From JBDIBB01 sp039812685 (GTDB lineage Bacteria; Acidobacteriota; Vicinamibacteria; Vicinamibacterales; JAFNAJ01): a DNA stretch of 52,060 bases. Positions 24,411 to 32,166 of the stretch are shown one piece after another (within the stretch, counting starts at the first letter, position 1; every line of letters starts with the position of its first letter). A model generated the notes under the pieces. The model saw only the letters and a list, made by a program, of their open reading frames with translations. It ran no database searches and was not told where the DNA came from. Made by a program: the position numbers and the translations under genes. The stretch spans positions 1 to 52,060 of the forward strand of contig JBDIBB010000011.1 in assembly GCA_039812685.1 (NCBI GenBank), given 5' to 3'.

Positions 24411-25721
24411 ATGCGGGCGATCACGAACGGGGCAGGGTGGGGCAGGAGCGATGCCAGGGAGAGGTTTGCCCTGGCGTGGTGGGTCAGGCTCGCGGTCGCC
24501 GCGCTGATGGCCGTGCTCGTGGCGCTGCCGGCGCTGGCCGCCCCGCCGCCGGAACAGGCAGACGACCTCGCGCCGACGGTCATCCTCGTCTCATTCGATG
24601 GCTGGCGGGCCGACTACCGGCAACGGGCGCCGCTGCCGAACCTCGAGCGTCTCATCGCCCGCGGCGTGCGCGCCGAGCACCTCGTGCCGGCGTTCCCCTC
24701 GAAGACCTTCCCCAACCACTACACCATCGTCACAGGCCTCTACCCCGGCCACCACGGCATCGTCTCGAACAGCATCTGGGACGAAGCCACCGGGCGCAGC
24801 TTTGGCCTGTCGAAACGCGAGGAGGTGCAGGACGGGATGTGGTGGGGCGGGGAGCCGATCTGGGTGACGGCCGAACGCGCTGGCCAGCGGGCCGCGGCGA
24901 TGTTCTGGCCGGGGTCCGAGGCGCCCATCAAGGGGATGCGTCCCACCTACTGGATGCCGTTCGACGGCGACATGCCGGGCAGCGAACGCGTGCGGAAGGT
25001 GCTCGGCTGGATCGACCTGCCCGCCGCGGAGCGGCCGACGTTCCTCACGCTCTACTTCGAGGACGTGGACACGGCGGGGCACGCGGGGCCCGATCTGCCG
25101 GCCGTCGAGGAGGCGCTGCGCAAGGTCGACGGGTACCTCGGCGAGCTGCTGACAGGCCTGGACGAGCGCGGCCTCACGGATCGGGTGAACCTGGTGCTGG
25201 TGTCGGACCACGGCATGGCGTCGACCTCGCTGGATCGCGTGATCGTGCTCGACGACTACATCTCGCTGGACGACGTGCGGGTGATCGACATCAACCCGAC
25301 GCTCGGCCTGTTTCCGAACGCCGCGAAGGAAGAGGCGGTCTACCGGGCGCTGAAGAAGGCCCATCCGCGGCTGAAGGTGTATCGCCGCCACCAGACGCCG
25401 AAGCACTGGTACTACCGCGATCACCCGCGGATCCCGCCCATCGTCGGCGCGGTCGACGACGGGTGGCAGGTGATGACGCGCCGGACGCTGGAGCGCCTGC
25501 GCGCCCGGGGCGATGCCCAGGTGAGCGGCCAGCACGGGTACGACCCGCGCGCGCGGTCGATGCGGGGTCTGTTCGTGGCCGCCGGGCCCGCGTTTCGCCA
25601 GGGCGTCGTGGTGAAGCCGTTCGAGAGCGTCAGCATCTACAACGTGCTGGCCCGCATCCTCGGCGTGACGCCCGCGCCCAACGACGGCGACCCGCGGGTG
25701 GTGCGCCGGCTGCTGCGGTGA
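24411..25721 (+). CDS. nucleotide pyrophosphatase/phosphodiesterase (NPP, alkaline phosphatase superfamily)
   Basis: A 436-residue exported phosphodiesterase. After a signal segment (VAALMAVLVALPALAA) come the NPP motifs in order: SFDGWR with Asp63, FPSKTFPNHY with nucleophile Thr99, FEDVDTAGHAGP with Asp220 and His224, SDHGM with Asp266/His267, and SGQHGYDP carrying the last His. All six zinc ligands and the nucleophile appear present. The family cleaves nucleotide phosphodiesters or choline phosphodiesters in the periplasm. The ATG at 24411 is preferred over a GTG nine bases upstream because AGGGGTGG is correctly placed only for the ATG. An A/T-rich patch at 24329-24336 in the divergent spacer may be a -10 element, without a clear -35. 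Confidence 0.9.
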   Translation: MRAITNGAGWGRSDARERFALAWWVRLAVAALMAVLVALPALAAPPPEQADDLAPTVILVSFDGWRADYRQRAPLPNLERLIARGVRAEHLVPAFPSKTFPNHYTIVTGLYPGHHGIVSNSIWDEATGRSFGLSKREEVQDGMWWGGEPIWVTAERAGQRAAAMFWPGSEAPIKGMRPTYWMPFDGDMPGSERVRKVLGWIDLPAAERPTFLTLYFEDVDTAGHAGPDLPAVEEALRKVDGYLGELLTGLDERGLTDRVNLVLVSDHGMASTSLDRVIVLDDYISLDDVRVIDINPTLGLFPNAAKEEAVYRALKKAHPRLKVYRRHQTPKHWYYRDHPRIPPIVGAVDDGWQVMTRRTLERLRARGDAQVSGQHGYDPRARSMRGLFVAAGPAFRQGVVVKPFESVSIYNVLARILGVTPAPNDGDPRVVRRLLR

Positions 25722-25908
25722 CGCCTGCGGCCGCGCGTCGCGCGCATGCGCGTCACGCGCACGCCACGCTGGCGTCGGTCGGACTGCGCGCATTCCTCAC
25801 AATGGTCACGACGGCACAGCGGGAGCGTGCAGCCGACATCCGTTCATGCGGCGCGACGTCGCGGACCTCGCGCTGTTCTGGGTGAAGCTCCTGAACTCGT
25901 AGCGCCGG

Positions 25909-25953
25909 CGATCGTCCCGGGCCCCTCCGGCAGGCCAGGCGCCGGGACGATCG
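25909..25953. terminator. bidirectional terminator-like hairpin
   Basis: CGATCGTCCCGG (25909-25920) and CCGGGACGATCG (25942-25953) pair perfectly over 12 bases with a 21-base loop. It lies midway between convergent genes (stops at 25721 and 25988) in a 266-base spacer that otherwise holds nothing convincing. Confidence 0.6.
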
Positions 25954-25987
25954 GGCCGGTTCAATTACCGATCTGGTCCAGGCGGCG

Positions 25988-26635
25988 CTACCACGCGCAG
26001 ACACACTGCGAGTAACACTCCCTCTGGTTGCACGTGAAGGACAAGACGCCCTTCGCGCCACCGCACAGTTCCTTGCAGGCCGCGCGTTCGGCGGAGCACC
26101 ACTGCTGACCGCAGCCTTCCTGCGCTGGCGACGACCCATCGCCTCCCTGCAACTCGAGCGGGAACGCCGGCAGCCCGAGGCCGACGGGCGCCGCCGACAC
26201 CAGCGCGCCGAGGGCGGTGCCGGCGCGTGTCCACGTGCCCCTGGCCGTGGCCGCACGATCGATGGCCACCAGCACGGCCGATCCCTCTCTCAACTGGAAT
26301 TCGCTCAGTGACACAAGCCCTTCGGCCACTCCGGCCGGATTCAGCAGCCCGCGCAGCGGGTTGAGCAGTTGCACCTGGGAGCCCGCGAAATAGCCGTCCG
26401 GACGCACCACGAACACGATCACCCACGTGCTGGAGACCCCCCGGCTCAGATCGCTGCCCACACGAATCCTGAGGGCGTTGGCGCCGGCCCACTCTGCGGC
26501 GGTCACACGCACCGGAGCATCGCCCTGGTCCAGCACTCTGATCTGGACGGCCGGCATGTTTTCAGCGGCAGCAGAGCCCGCCGCACCCACGCAGAGCGCC
26601 AACGCCGTCGCCGCGACGAGAAGCCGACTCGACAT
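25988..26635 (-). CDS. secreted cysteine-rich protein of unknown function
   Basis: A 215-residue protein with a signal peptide (LLVAATALALCVGAAGSAAA) and a strong ribosome site (AGGAGGTG, five bases before ATG). The middle (about 28-160) is a beta-rich domain with RVLDQGDAPVRVTAAEW and WVIVFVVRPDGYFAG. The last 42 residues hold eight cysteines in pairs (GCGQQWC, ACKELC, TCNQREC, QCVCAW), enough for four disulfides, and end in Trp. No family is recognised. It has its own near-consensus promoter, unusual clarity for this window. It could be an extracellular disulfide-stabilised binding or inhibitor-type protein, but there is no direct evidence of function. Confidence 0.78.
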   Translation of the reverse strand: MSSRLLVAATALALCVGAAGSAAAENMPAVQIRVLDQGDAPVRVTAAEWAGANALRIRVGSDLSRGVSSTWVIVFVVRPDGYFAGSQVQLLNPLRGLLNPAGVAEGLVSLSEFQLREGSAVLVAIDRAATARGTWTRAGTALGALVSAAPVGLGLPAFPLELQGGDGSSPAQEGCGQQWCSAERAACKELCGGAKGVLSFTCNQRECYSQCVCAW

Positions 26636-26660
26636 CGCACACCTCCTGTGGTGAAACTCA

Positions 26661-26688
26661 AGTGTAGCTGAGCGTCAAACCATGTCAA
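26661..26688 (-). promoter_or_regulatory. sigma70-like promoter of the Cys-rich protein
   Basis: On the minus strand TTGACA (26688-26683), 16 bases, then TACACT (26666-26661); the ATG is at 26635. The -35 is perfect and the -10 matches four of six. Confidence 0.65.
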
Positions 26689-26801
26689 GCCGCCGCGGGT
26701 GAACACCGGGCGCACCTCGACGCCTGCTGGCAGGCGTGCGAAGCCTGGGCTGATGCCGAATTCGGCGAGACGACGTCGGCCGCCATCGAACGCGCCGCTC
26801 A

Positions 26802-26840
26802 GCACGAGAAGGCCGCCAGGAACTGGCGGCCTTCTCGTGC
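26802..26840 (-). terminator. 18-bp perfect hairpin after htrA
   Basis: Two 18-base arms (26802-26819 and 26823-26840) pair without mismatch around a GAA triloop. It starts 44 bases beyond the protease stop on the minus strand. No T-run follows on either strand, so it could be a terminator, an mRNA-stabilising end, or both. Confidence 0.6.
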
Positions 26841-26884
26841 CGATCCGATCTTGTGGTGGAGGGCTTGCGCCCGTGACGCCCGGG

Positions 26885-28405
26885 TTACGAGGCCGACATC
26901 GGCAGCGCCACGAACAGGTCGCCGCCGCGACGCGCCAGCAGCAGCAGCGCGGGGCGGTCGTGCGACGCCGACAGACGCGAGCGCAGCTCCTGCACCGACG
27001 TCACCGCCTGGCCGTCCACCTGCTTGATCACGTCACCAGGCCGGACGCCCGCTTCCGCGGCCGCCCCGGCCGGGTCCACGTCGGTCACGACCAGGCCCTT
27101 CTGATCGCGCGACACACCGGCCTCGCGCGCCAGGTCGGGGTTGAGCGGCTGCACCGTCATCCCGACGCGGCCCTCGTCGAGCCCTTCTCCACCGTCTCGC
27201 GACGAGGCCCTGCTGGCGCGGGCACCCTCGTCGGTGCGCTCGGCGAGCCGCGCGGTGATCTGCTCGGATCGGCCGTCACGGCGCACCGTGAGCGTCACCT
27301 CGGTGCCCGGGCGGCTGCCCGCCACCTGGTTGCGCAGCGCGTTGGCATCGGCCACCTCGCGCCCGTCGATCCGGGTGATGACGTCGCCCTGGCGGAGGCC
27401 GGCCCGCTCGCCGGGGCTGCCCGCCTCCACGCCGCTGACGAGCGCGCCGCGCACGCCGTCGACGCCGAGACTGCGCGCGAGGTCGGCATTGAGCCCCTGC
27501 ACGGTGACGCCGAGCCTGGCGCGGTGCACCACGCCATCCTTCATCAACTGCTCGGTGACCGCGCGCGCCATCGTCGAGGGGATGGCGAAGCCGATGCCGA
27601 TGTTACCGCCGCTCTGCGAGAGGATTTGTGCATTGATGCCGACGAGTTCGCCGCGCAGGTTGACGAGCGCGCCGCCGGAGTTGCCCTGGTTGATGGGCGC
27701 GTCGGTCTGCAGGAAGTCCTCGTAGTTGCCATCGCCCACGCCCGTGGCGCGCCCCTTGGCGCTGACGATGCCCATCGTCACGGTCTGGCCGACGCCGAGC
27801 GGGTTGCCGAAGGCCAGCACGACGTCACCCACCTTCACGCGCTCGACGTCACCGAAGGGGAGGGCGCGCAGGCCGGTTTCCTTGATGCGCAGCAGCGCGA
27901 GGTCGCTTGGCGGATCGCTACCCACGACGGTGGCCGGGGCGCTGCGGCCGTCGGCCAGGTCGACGACGATGCGCTGGGCGTCCTCGACGACGTGATGGTT
28001 GGTGAGGATGTAGCCGTCAGCGCTGACGATCACGCCGGAGCCGAGTCCGCGCACGCGCCCGCCGTTGCGCTCACCGGGGCTGGGTCCGGGGCCGAAGAAG
28101 CGCTCGAACTCGGGCGGCCACGCGGTCTCGGTGGCCGTGGGCCGCTTCTCGACGCGCACGGTCACCACCGAGGGCGCCACCTGATCGACGATGGCGCTGT
28201 AAGAGCCTTGCACGAGGGGAGCGGGAGGAGAAGCCTGTGCCTGGACGGCCTGCGGTTCGGGATGCGTGACGGGTGCGGCGGTCGCCAGCAGGCTGGCGCG
28301 GCCGGCCGCGAATGCGGTGACGATCGCCACCGCCATCACGGCGGCCGGCCAGAGGCGCAGGCGGCGGCGGAAGCTGGAAACTGTTGAGGCGTACTGGTCG
28401 TTCAT
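26885..28405 (-). CDS. HtrA/DegP-family periplasmic serine protease
   Basis: A 506-residue Do-like protease/chaperone. One N-terminal membrane or signal segment (about 19-42: LWPAAVMAVAIVTAFAAGRA), a trypsin-like domain at about 70-285 with His138 (TNHHVVED), Asp168 (PSDLALLRI) and Ser243 (INQGNSGGAL), then two PDZ domains (about 295-385 and 412-500). It should degrade or refold damaged envelope proteins. The ATG at 28405 follows GAGGA; a longer in-frame ORF to 28570 has no good ribosome site. A TGTCA-N6-TGACA palindrome lies 76 bases upstream and a TGACA-N4-TGTCA site further up. These suggest control by the nearby two-component system, as degP is controlled by Cpx in enterics. Confidence 0.95.
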   Translation of the reverse strand: MNDQYASTVSSFRRRLRLWPAAVMAVAIVTAFAAGRASLLATAAPVTHPEPQAVQAQASPPAPLVQGSYSAIVDQVAPSVVTVRVEKRPTATETAWPPEFERFFGPGPSPGERNGGRVRGLGSGVIVSADGYILTNHHVVEDAQRIVVDLADGRSAPATVVGSDPPSDLALLRIKETGLRALPFGDVERVKVGDVVLAFGNPLGVGQTVTMGIVSAKGRATGVGDGNYEDFLQTDAPINQGNSGGALVNLRGELVGINAQILSQSGGNIGIGFAIPSTMARAVTEQLMKDGVVHRARLGVTVQGLNADLARSLGVDGVRGALVSGVEAGSPGERAGLRQGDVITRIDGREVADANALRNQVAGSRPGTEVTLTVRRDGRSEQITARLAERTDEGARASRASSRDGGEGLDEGRVGMTVQPLNPDLAREAGVSRDQKGLVVTDVDPAGAAAEAGVRPGDVIKQVDGQAVTSVQELRSRLSASHDRPALLLLARRGGDLFVALPMSAS

Positions 28406-28480
28406 GGGGTCCTCGCTCGGAGCGGGCGCCGTCTCGCGGCGCATCGATCCGATTGGACGCAGTGGCTCCTGATGCGGCCG

Positions 28481-28496
28481 TGTCAGGCCGATGACA
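28481..28496. promoter_or_regulatory. palindrome TGTCA-N6-TGACA upstream of htrA
   Basis: TGTCAGGCCGATGACA lies 76 bases before the htrA start. Read on the minus strand it shares the core CATCGG with the two TGACA-N4-TGTCA sites at 28581 and 31423, but with a 6-base spacer and inverted half-sites. Possible second site for the same regulator. Confidence 0.4.
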
Positions 28497-28580
28497 GAAC
28501 GGACAGGCTCGTTGCGGGAAGCCCGGACTCGAGCTCGCCTTCCTGAGACGGCGCGCCGTCGCCGAGACACGGCGGCAAGC

Positions 28581-28594
28581 TGACAGCGATGTCA
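28581..28594. promoter_or_regulatory. cop-box-like palindrome TGACA-N4-TGTCA (site 1)
   Basis: TGACAGCGATGTCA fits the TGACA-N4-TGTCA consensus bound by CusR/CopR-type response regulators. The flanks CTGACA and TGTCACG are shared with site 2 (16 of 17 bases). A further GTCA at 28602 is in 11-base phase. It starts 48 bases before the -10-like TATCGT. Confidence 0.65.
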
Positions 28595-28628
28595 CGGGTC
28601 GGTCAGCGCCGCGTGAGATCCCCTTTCG

Positions 28629-28634
28629 TATCGT
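28629..28634 (+). promoter_or_regulatory. -10-like element for the DUF5666-like gene
   Basis: TATCGT followed by GAG, 48 bases from the start of palindrome site 1. The BON gene has TCTAAT followed by GAG at exactly the same distance from its palindrome. No -35 consensus is seen, as expected for an activator-dependent promoter. Leader about 165 bases. Confidence 0.4.
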
Positions 28635-28803
28635 GAGCATGCGGAGACGACAGGGTGACGGCGCCAGCCCCCCTCCACTGATGCCGATGCCAGGTCGTGC
28701 CCGCCGGCCTCGCCGCGATTGAGTCGTGGCGAGGCCGTCCCGGCGACCGGGCCGCAGCGGGCGCGCGGGACACCGGGATCCGCGGCACACGAGGAGGACC
28801 ATG

Positions 28804-29181
28804 ATGTTGCGTTCCACGATCGCCACCGCGCTCACCACGCTCGCCGCCATCGGCCTGGTAGCCACGACCTTTGCCGCGCCGGCCAGGCCGGCGAAGTCCA
28901 CGACGCCGGCGGCCAGGTGGGCGAGCGGTCAGGTCGAACGCTTCGATCAGGCCGCTGGCACGCTCGTGCTGAAGCAGGGCTCGCACGAGATGACCTTCAC
29001 GCTGGCCAAGGACGCCAGGCTGACCGAGGGCCGGAAGTCGATCGCGCAGTCGGACCTCGGCGCCGCCGTGGGCCACAAGGCGAGGGTGCACTACACGACG
29101 GAGGGCGCGCAGAAGACCGCGCACGCCGTCGAGGTGACGCTGCGGGCGGCCGCGAAGAAGGCGCCGCACCCCACGGAGTAG
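28804..29181 (+). CDS. small secreted DUF5666-like beta-barrel protein
   Basis: A 125-residue exported protein. The signal peptide (LTTLAAIGLVATTFAAPA) is followed by one compact beta domain: ASGQVERFDQAAGTLVLKQG, then MTFTLAKDARLTEG, then VGHKARVHYTT. This pattern resembles DUF5666/OB-like periplasmic domains that expose a short beta barrel. Two consecutive ATGs exist (28801 and 28804); the second is better spaced from AGGAGG. It is divergent from htrA across a spacer with a cop-box-like palindrome, so both genes may answer to the adjacent CusRS/CopRS-like system. Ligand unknown; a metal or envelope-stress role is only inferred from context. Confidence 0.78.
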   Translation: MLRSTIATALTTLAAIGLVATTFAAPARPAKSTTPAARWASGQVERFDQAAGTLVLKQGSHEMTFTLAKDARLTEGRKSIAQSDLGAAVGHKARVHYTTEGAQKTAHAVEVTLRAAAKKAPHPTE

Positions 29182-29220
29182 CGCGCAGTGACGCGCCGCC
29201 GTCGCGTGCGGCGGCCGACG

Positions 29221-29259
29221 AACGCCGGCTGGCGGCCTGTGACGGCCGCGGCCGGCGTT
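29221..29259. terminator. bidirectional hairpin
   Basis: AACGCCGGC (29221-29229) pairs with GCCGGCGTT (29251-29259), with an inner GGCC/GGCC pairing and a 6-base loop. It lies between the convergent stops at 29181 and 29288. Confidence 0.6.
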
Positions 29260-29287
29260 GGTGTGTACGGGCGCAGGGCCTGAAGGC

Positions 29288-30694
29288 TCAGGCGACCGGC
29301 GACCCGGCGATCGGCAGCGACACCGAGAACGCGCTGCCCTGTCCGGGCGTGGATGTCACGTCGACGCGACCCCCGTGTCCTTCGACGATGGCCTTCACCA
29401 GCGAGAGGCCGAGGCCCAGGCCACGCGTGGATCGGCTGGCGTCGCCGCGATAGAGCCGGTCCCAGACGAGCGGCGTGTCCTCGGACGACAGGCCAATCCC
29501 GTTGTCGCGCACCACGACGGTGGTCTGTCCCCCGACCACCGAAGCGCTGATGTCGATGCTGCCGCCGGCCGGGGTGTACTTGACGGCGTTGTCGATCAGG
29601 TTGGCGAACACCTGCCGCAGGCGCGTGCGATCGGCGACGAGTTCCACCGCCGGGTCGATCGTGGCCCGCAGCGTGAGGCCTTTCTGCTCAGCCGTGTCGG
29701 CGTAGAGCGTCACCGCCTCGTCGACCACCTCGGCCAGCCGCACCGGCGCCAGCGCCAGCCGCATCGTCCCGGTCTCGGCCTCCGAGATGTCGATCAGCGT
29801 GGTGAGCGTTGCGTTGACGCGATCGGCCTCCTCGAGCGCGTGGCCGAGGCCCTCGCGCATCGCGGTCTCGTCGCCCGACATCACGGCCGCCTCCGCGAGG
29901 TTGCGGAGCCTGGTGAGCGGCGTCCGCAGGTCGTGCGCGACGTTGTCGAGCGCGCCGCGCATCGCCGAGACCAGTTTCTGGATGCGATCCAGCAACTGGT
30001 TCACGAGATCGGCCAGGTCGTCGAGGGCATCGCCGGTGTGACGCACCTCCACGCGGTCGTCGAACCGCCGGGTCCGGATGATGGATCGCAGGTCGCGCTC
30101 GAGGCGGCGCAGCGGAGCGAGCCCTGCGTGGGTCAGGAGGCCGCCGCCCGCCACCGCGACGATCGTGACGAGCGCGAGGACCTCGAGGCCGGTGGCGCGG
30201 AAATGCCGCAGCACCTCGTCGCGCACGTGGGAGCTGCGTCCCACCTGGATGGCGACGTTGCCCATGCGGATCGATCCCACTTCGAGCGCGCTGCCGTCGG
30301 GCTGGCCGCCGATGGTCAGCCAGACGCTGTCGTGGCCGGCCGGCGTGTCGAGGATCGAGAGGTCGAACCCGCTCCAGCCCGCTGGCGCGGCGAAGTAGAT
30401 CACCTCGGCGCCGGGCCCGACCACGCGCACCAGCAGGCGATCGTGGAGTCCGGCCGCGGCGTCGGCGTCGATCGCCCGCTCGAGCGACGCGAGGCCGCCC
30501 TCCGAGTAGCTCCCCGCGTAGTCGCGCAGCGTCGACTCGAGCACGCGATGATCCTGCGCGGCGAGCGAACGCCCGAGCAGCAGGTAGGTGGCGGTGCTGA
30601 GCCCGATGGCGCTGACCAGGAAGACCGCGACGTACCAGAGCGCCAGCCGCAGCACGAAGGCGTGCGTCAGCCGGTTACTCCACCTTGAGGACAT
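29288..30694 (-). CDS. sensor histidine kinase (CusS/CzcS-like)
   Basis: A 468-residue membrane kinase. TM1 at about 13-38, a periplasmic sensor of about 130 residues, TM2 at about 168-188, then HAMP (LAPLRRLERDLRSI), H-box with His254 (NVAHDLRTPLTRLR), N-box (NLIDNAVKYTPAGG), G1 (VRDNGIGL) and G2 (GLGLGLSLVKAIVEGHGG). The motifs and layout match the heavy-metal sensor clade. No His/Met-rich metal site is evident in the periplasmic part, so the signal may be something other than copper. The ATG at 30694 overlaps the 3' end of the response-regulator gene by 20 bases, indicating coupled translation; there is no strong ribosome site. Confidence 0.92.
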   Translation of the reverse strand: MSSRWSNRLTHAFVLRLALWYVAVFLVSAIGLSTATYLLLGRSLAAQDHRVLESTLRDYAGSYSEGGLASLERAIDADAAAGLHDRLLVRVVGPGAEVIYFAAPAGWSGFDLSILDTPAGHDSVWLTIGGQPDGSALEVGSIRMGNVAIQVGRSSHVRDEVLRHFRATGLEVLALVTIVAVAGGGLLTHAGLAPLRRLERDLRSIIRTRRFDDRVEVRHTGDALDDLADLVNQLLDRIQKLVSAMRGALDNVAHDLRTPLTRLRNLAEAAVMSGDETAMREGLGHALEEADRVNATLTTLIDISEAETGTMRLALAPVRLAEVVDEAVTLYADTAEQKGLTLRATIDPAVELVADRTRLRQVFANLIDNAVKYTPAGGSIDISASVVGGQTTVVVRDNGIGLSSEDTPLVWDRLYRGDASRSTRGLGLGLSLVKAIVEGHGGRVDVTSTPGQGSAFSVSLPIAGSPVA

Positions 30695-31349
30695 AACCCA
30701 CGCCGCGCACCGTGTGGAGGAGCTTCGGTTCGAACTGGCGGTCGATCTTCTCGCGCAGGCGATACACGAGCACGTCGACGACGTTGGTGCCGGTGTCGAA
30801 GGAGTAATCCCACACGTGCGACAGCACCATCGTCTTCGAGACCACGCGGCCGGCGTGCCGCATGAGGTACTCGAGCAGCGCGTACTCGCGGGGCCGCAGA
30901 TCGATGACCACGTCACCGCGCGTCACGCGGCGGGTCAGGCGATCCAGGCGCAGGTCGGCGACGGCCAGCTCGGTCGGTTCGGCCGACAACTGCCCGCGCC
31001 GCGTGAGCGCCTGGAGGCGCGCCACGAGCTCGGCGAACGCGAACGGCTTCGTGAGGTAGTCGTCGCCGCCGCTCTGCAGTCCCTTCACGCGGTCGTCGAC
31101 CGTGTGCTTCGCGCTCAAGAACAGGACCGGCGTGTGGACGCCGGCGCGCCGCAGCGCGCCCACCAGGCTCAGCCCGTCGAGGCGCGGCAGCATGATGTCG
31201 ATCACCGCCGCGTCGTAGGGCGCGTCGCGCGCGAAGTCGAGCCCGTCGACGCCGTCGGTGGCCACGTCGACGGCGTGCCCTTCCTGTCGCAGGCCGGCGG
31301 CGATGAAGTCGGCGATGCTCCGGTCGTCCTCGACCACCAGGATGCGCAC
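30675..31349 (-). CDS. OmpR/PhoB-family response regulator (CusR/CopR-like)
   Basis: A 224-residue regulator. Receiver domain at 1-115 with acidic pocket EDD (7-9), phospho-acceptor Asp51 (VIDIMLP), and DDYLTKPFAFAEL. Winged-helix DNA-binding domain at about 128-222 (RPREYALLEYLMRHAGRVVSKTMVLSHVWD, VDVLVYRLREKID). LFLSAKHTVDDRVKGL is close to the heavy-metal regulators CusR, CzcR and IrlR. The start is GTG at 31349; a nearby ATG is in another frame. Its upstream region carries a TGACA-N4-TGTCA palindrome, the consensus for this clade, suggesting autoregulation. A perfect GC-rich hairpin (31393-31413) would lie in its leader. Confidence 0.94.
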   Translation of the reverse strand: MRILVVEDDRSIADFIAAGLRQEGHAVDVATDGVDGLDFARDAPYDAAVIDIMLPRLDGLSLVGALRRAGVHTPVLFLSAKHTVDDRVKGLQSGGDDYLTKPFAFAELVARLQALTRRGQLSAEPTELAVADLRLDRLTRRVTRGDVVIDLRPREYALLEYLMRHAGRVVSKTMVLSHVWDYSFDTGTNVVDVLVYRLREKIDRQFEPKLLHTVRGVGYVLKVE

Positions 31350-31422
31350 GCGCTCATGGTGACCCCGGCCGGGGTGCGCGTCAAGGCAGGCGGGCGCCGC
31401 CGCCGGCGGCGCCGGCGCGCCC

Positions 31423-31436
31423 TGACACCGATGTCA
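31423..31436. promoter_or_regulatory. cop-box-like palindrome TGACA-N4-TGTCA (site 2)
   Basis: TGACACCGATGTCA lies between the divergent response-regulator gene (start 74 bases away) and the BON gene. It shares 16 of 17 bases with site 1 over CTGACAnCGATGTCACG. A GACA at 31444-31447 is in 11-base phase, like GTCA at site 1. Confidence 0.65.
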
Positions 31437-31470
31437 CGCGGGCGACACGCGCCGGCGAGCCGGACGGCCG

Positions 31471-31476
31471 TCTAAT
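31471..31476 (+). promoter_or_regulatory. -10-like element for the BON-virJ-mprF genes
   Basis: TCTAAT, five of six matches to TATAAT, followed by GAG. It starts 48 bases after the start of palindrome site 2, identical to the geometry at site 1. No -35 match is present. The BON ATG is at 31522. Confidence 0.5.
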
Positions 31477-31521
31477 GAGGGCGAGCCGAGGACGTACTCG
31501 GACGCCAAGGAGGTACCACTC

Positions 31522-32166
31522 ATGAGAATCATCGCCAGGACCACCCCCGTCGCGTTGCTGGCGCTTGCGTTGCTGGCGATCCCGCCGGTTGCAGCCAGCG
31601 CGGAGCCCGCACGCGGACGTCTCGCCGATTCCACACAGGCACTCGAGCCCCACGAGGCTGCGGTGCAGGAAGCGCTGCTGCGTCTTCCCTACTACGGGGT
31701 GTTCGATTTCCTCAGCTTCGCTTACGACAAGGGCACCGTCACGCTGGGAGGCTATGTCTACCAGGTCGGTCTGAAGGCCGCGGCGGAGCGCGCCGTCAAG
31801 CGCGTGCCGGGTGTCGACGAGGTGAAGAACACCATTCAGGAGTTGTCGCTGTCGCCGAGTGACGAGAACCTGCGGTGGCAGATCTTCTATGCCATCTACA
31901 CGAACAGCTTCCTGAGCCGCTACGCGCCGGAGTGGGGCACGCCCTGGGGCCGCCGCGTGATGCTGCGGTTCTCAGGCCGGTTCGCCGGGTTCCCGGGCAC
32001 GCAGCCGATCGGCAACTTCCCGATCCACATCATCGTGGATCGCGGCCACGTGCGCCTGCTGGGCGTCGTCGACAACGAGGCTGACAGGAGCGTCGCCGGA
32101 CTCGCGGCGCGCGGTGTGCCGGGCTCCTTCTCGGTCGACAACGAGCTCGTGATCGCGACGTCGTAA
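31522..32166 (+). CDS. periplasmic BON-domain protein
   Basis: A 214-residue exported protein. The signal peptide (VALLALALLAIPPVAASA) is preceded by AAGGAGG at good spacing. BON domain 1 is at about 45-110 (VQEALLRLPYYGVFDFLSFAYDKGTVTLGGYV...VKRVPGVDEVKNTI). BON domain 2 follows at about 112-212, with a long insertion (GTPWGRRVMLRFSGRF) before IHIIVDRGHVRLLGVVDNEADRS. BON domains are thought to bind membranes and are common in osmotic or envelope-stress proteins such as OsmY. The stop shares one base with the next start (TAATG). It is the first gene of a probable BON-virJ-mprF operon behind a cop-box-like site. Confidence 0.88.
   Translation: MRIIARTTPVALLALALLAIPPVAASAEPARGRLADSTQALEPHEAAVQEALLRLPYYGVFDFLSFAYDKGTVTLGGYVYQVGLKAAAERAVKRVPGVDEVKNTIQELSLSPSDENLRWQIFYAIYTNSFLSRYAPEWGTPWGRRVMLRFSGRFAGFPGTQPIGNFPIHIIVDRGHVRLLGVVDNEADRSVAGLAARGVPGSFSVDNELVIATS

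Larger units (their letters stand above)
28406..28803. other. 398-base divergent regulatory spacer
   Basis: Gene-free stretch between htrA (minus) and the DUF5666-like gene (plus). It holds two palindromes (28481-28496 and 28581-28594), a -10-like TATCGT at 28629-28634, and no other recognisable element. A short in-frame extension of htrA to 28570 is open but not supported by a ribosome site. Confidence 0.6.

Noticed and set aside
25846..25902. An 18-codon ORF ending just before the hairpin at 25909
   Set aside because: It has no ribosome site and no recognisable product; it may be chance or a gene remnant.
31393..31413. GGCGCCGCCG-C-CGGCGGCGCC dyad upstream of the response regulator
   Set aside because: Very GC-rich simple sequence with a 1-base centre. 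It could fold in the leader, but nothing distinguishes it from background; the palindrome at 31423 is far more specific.
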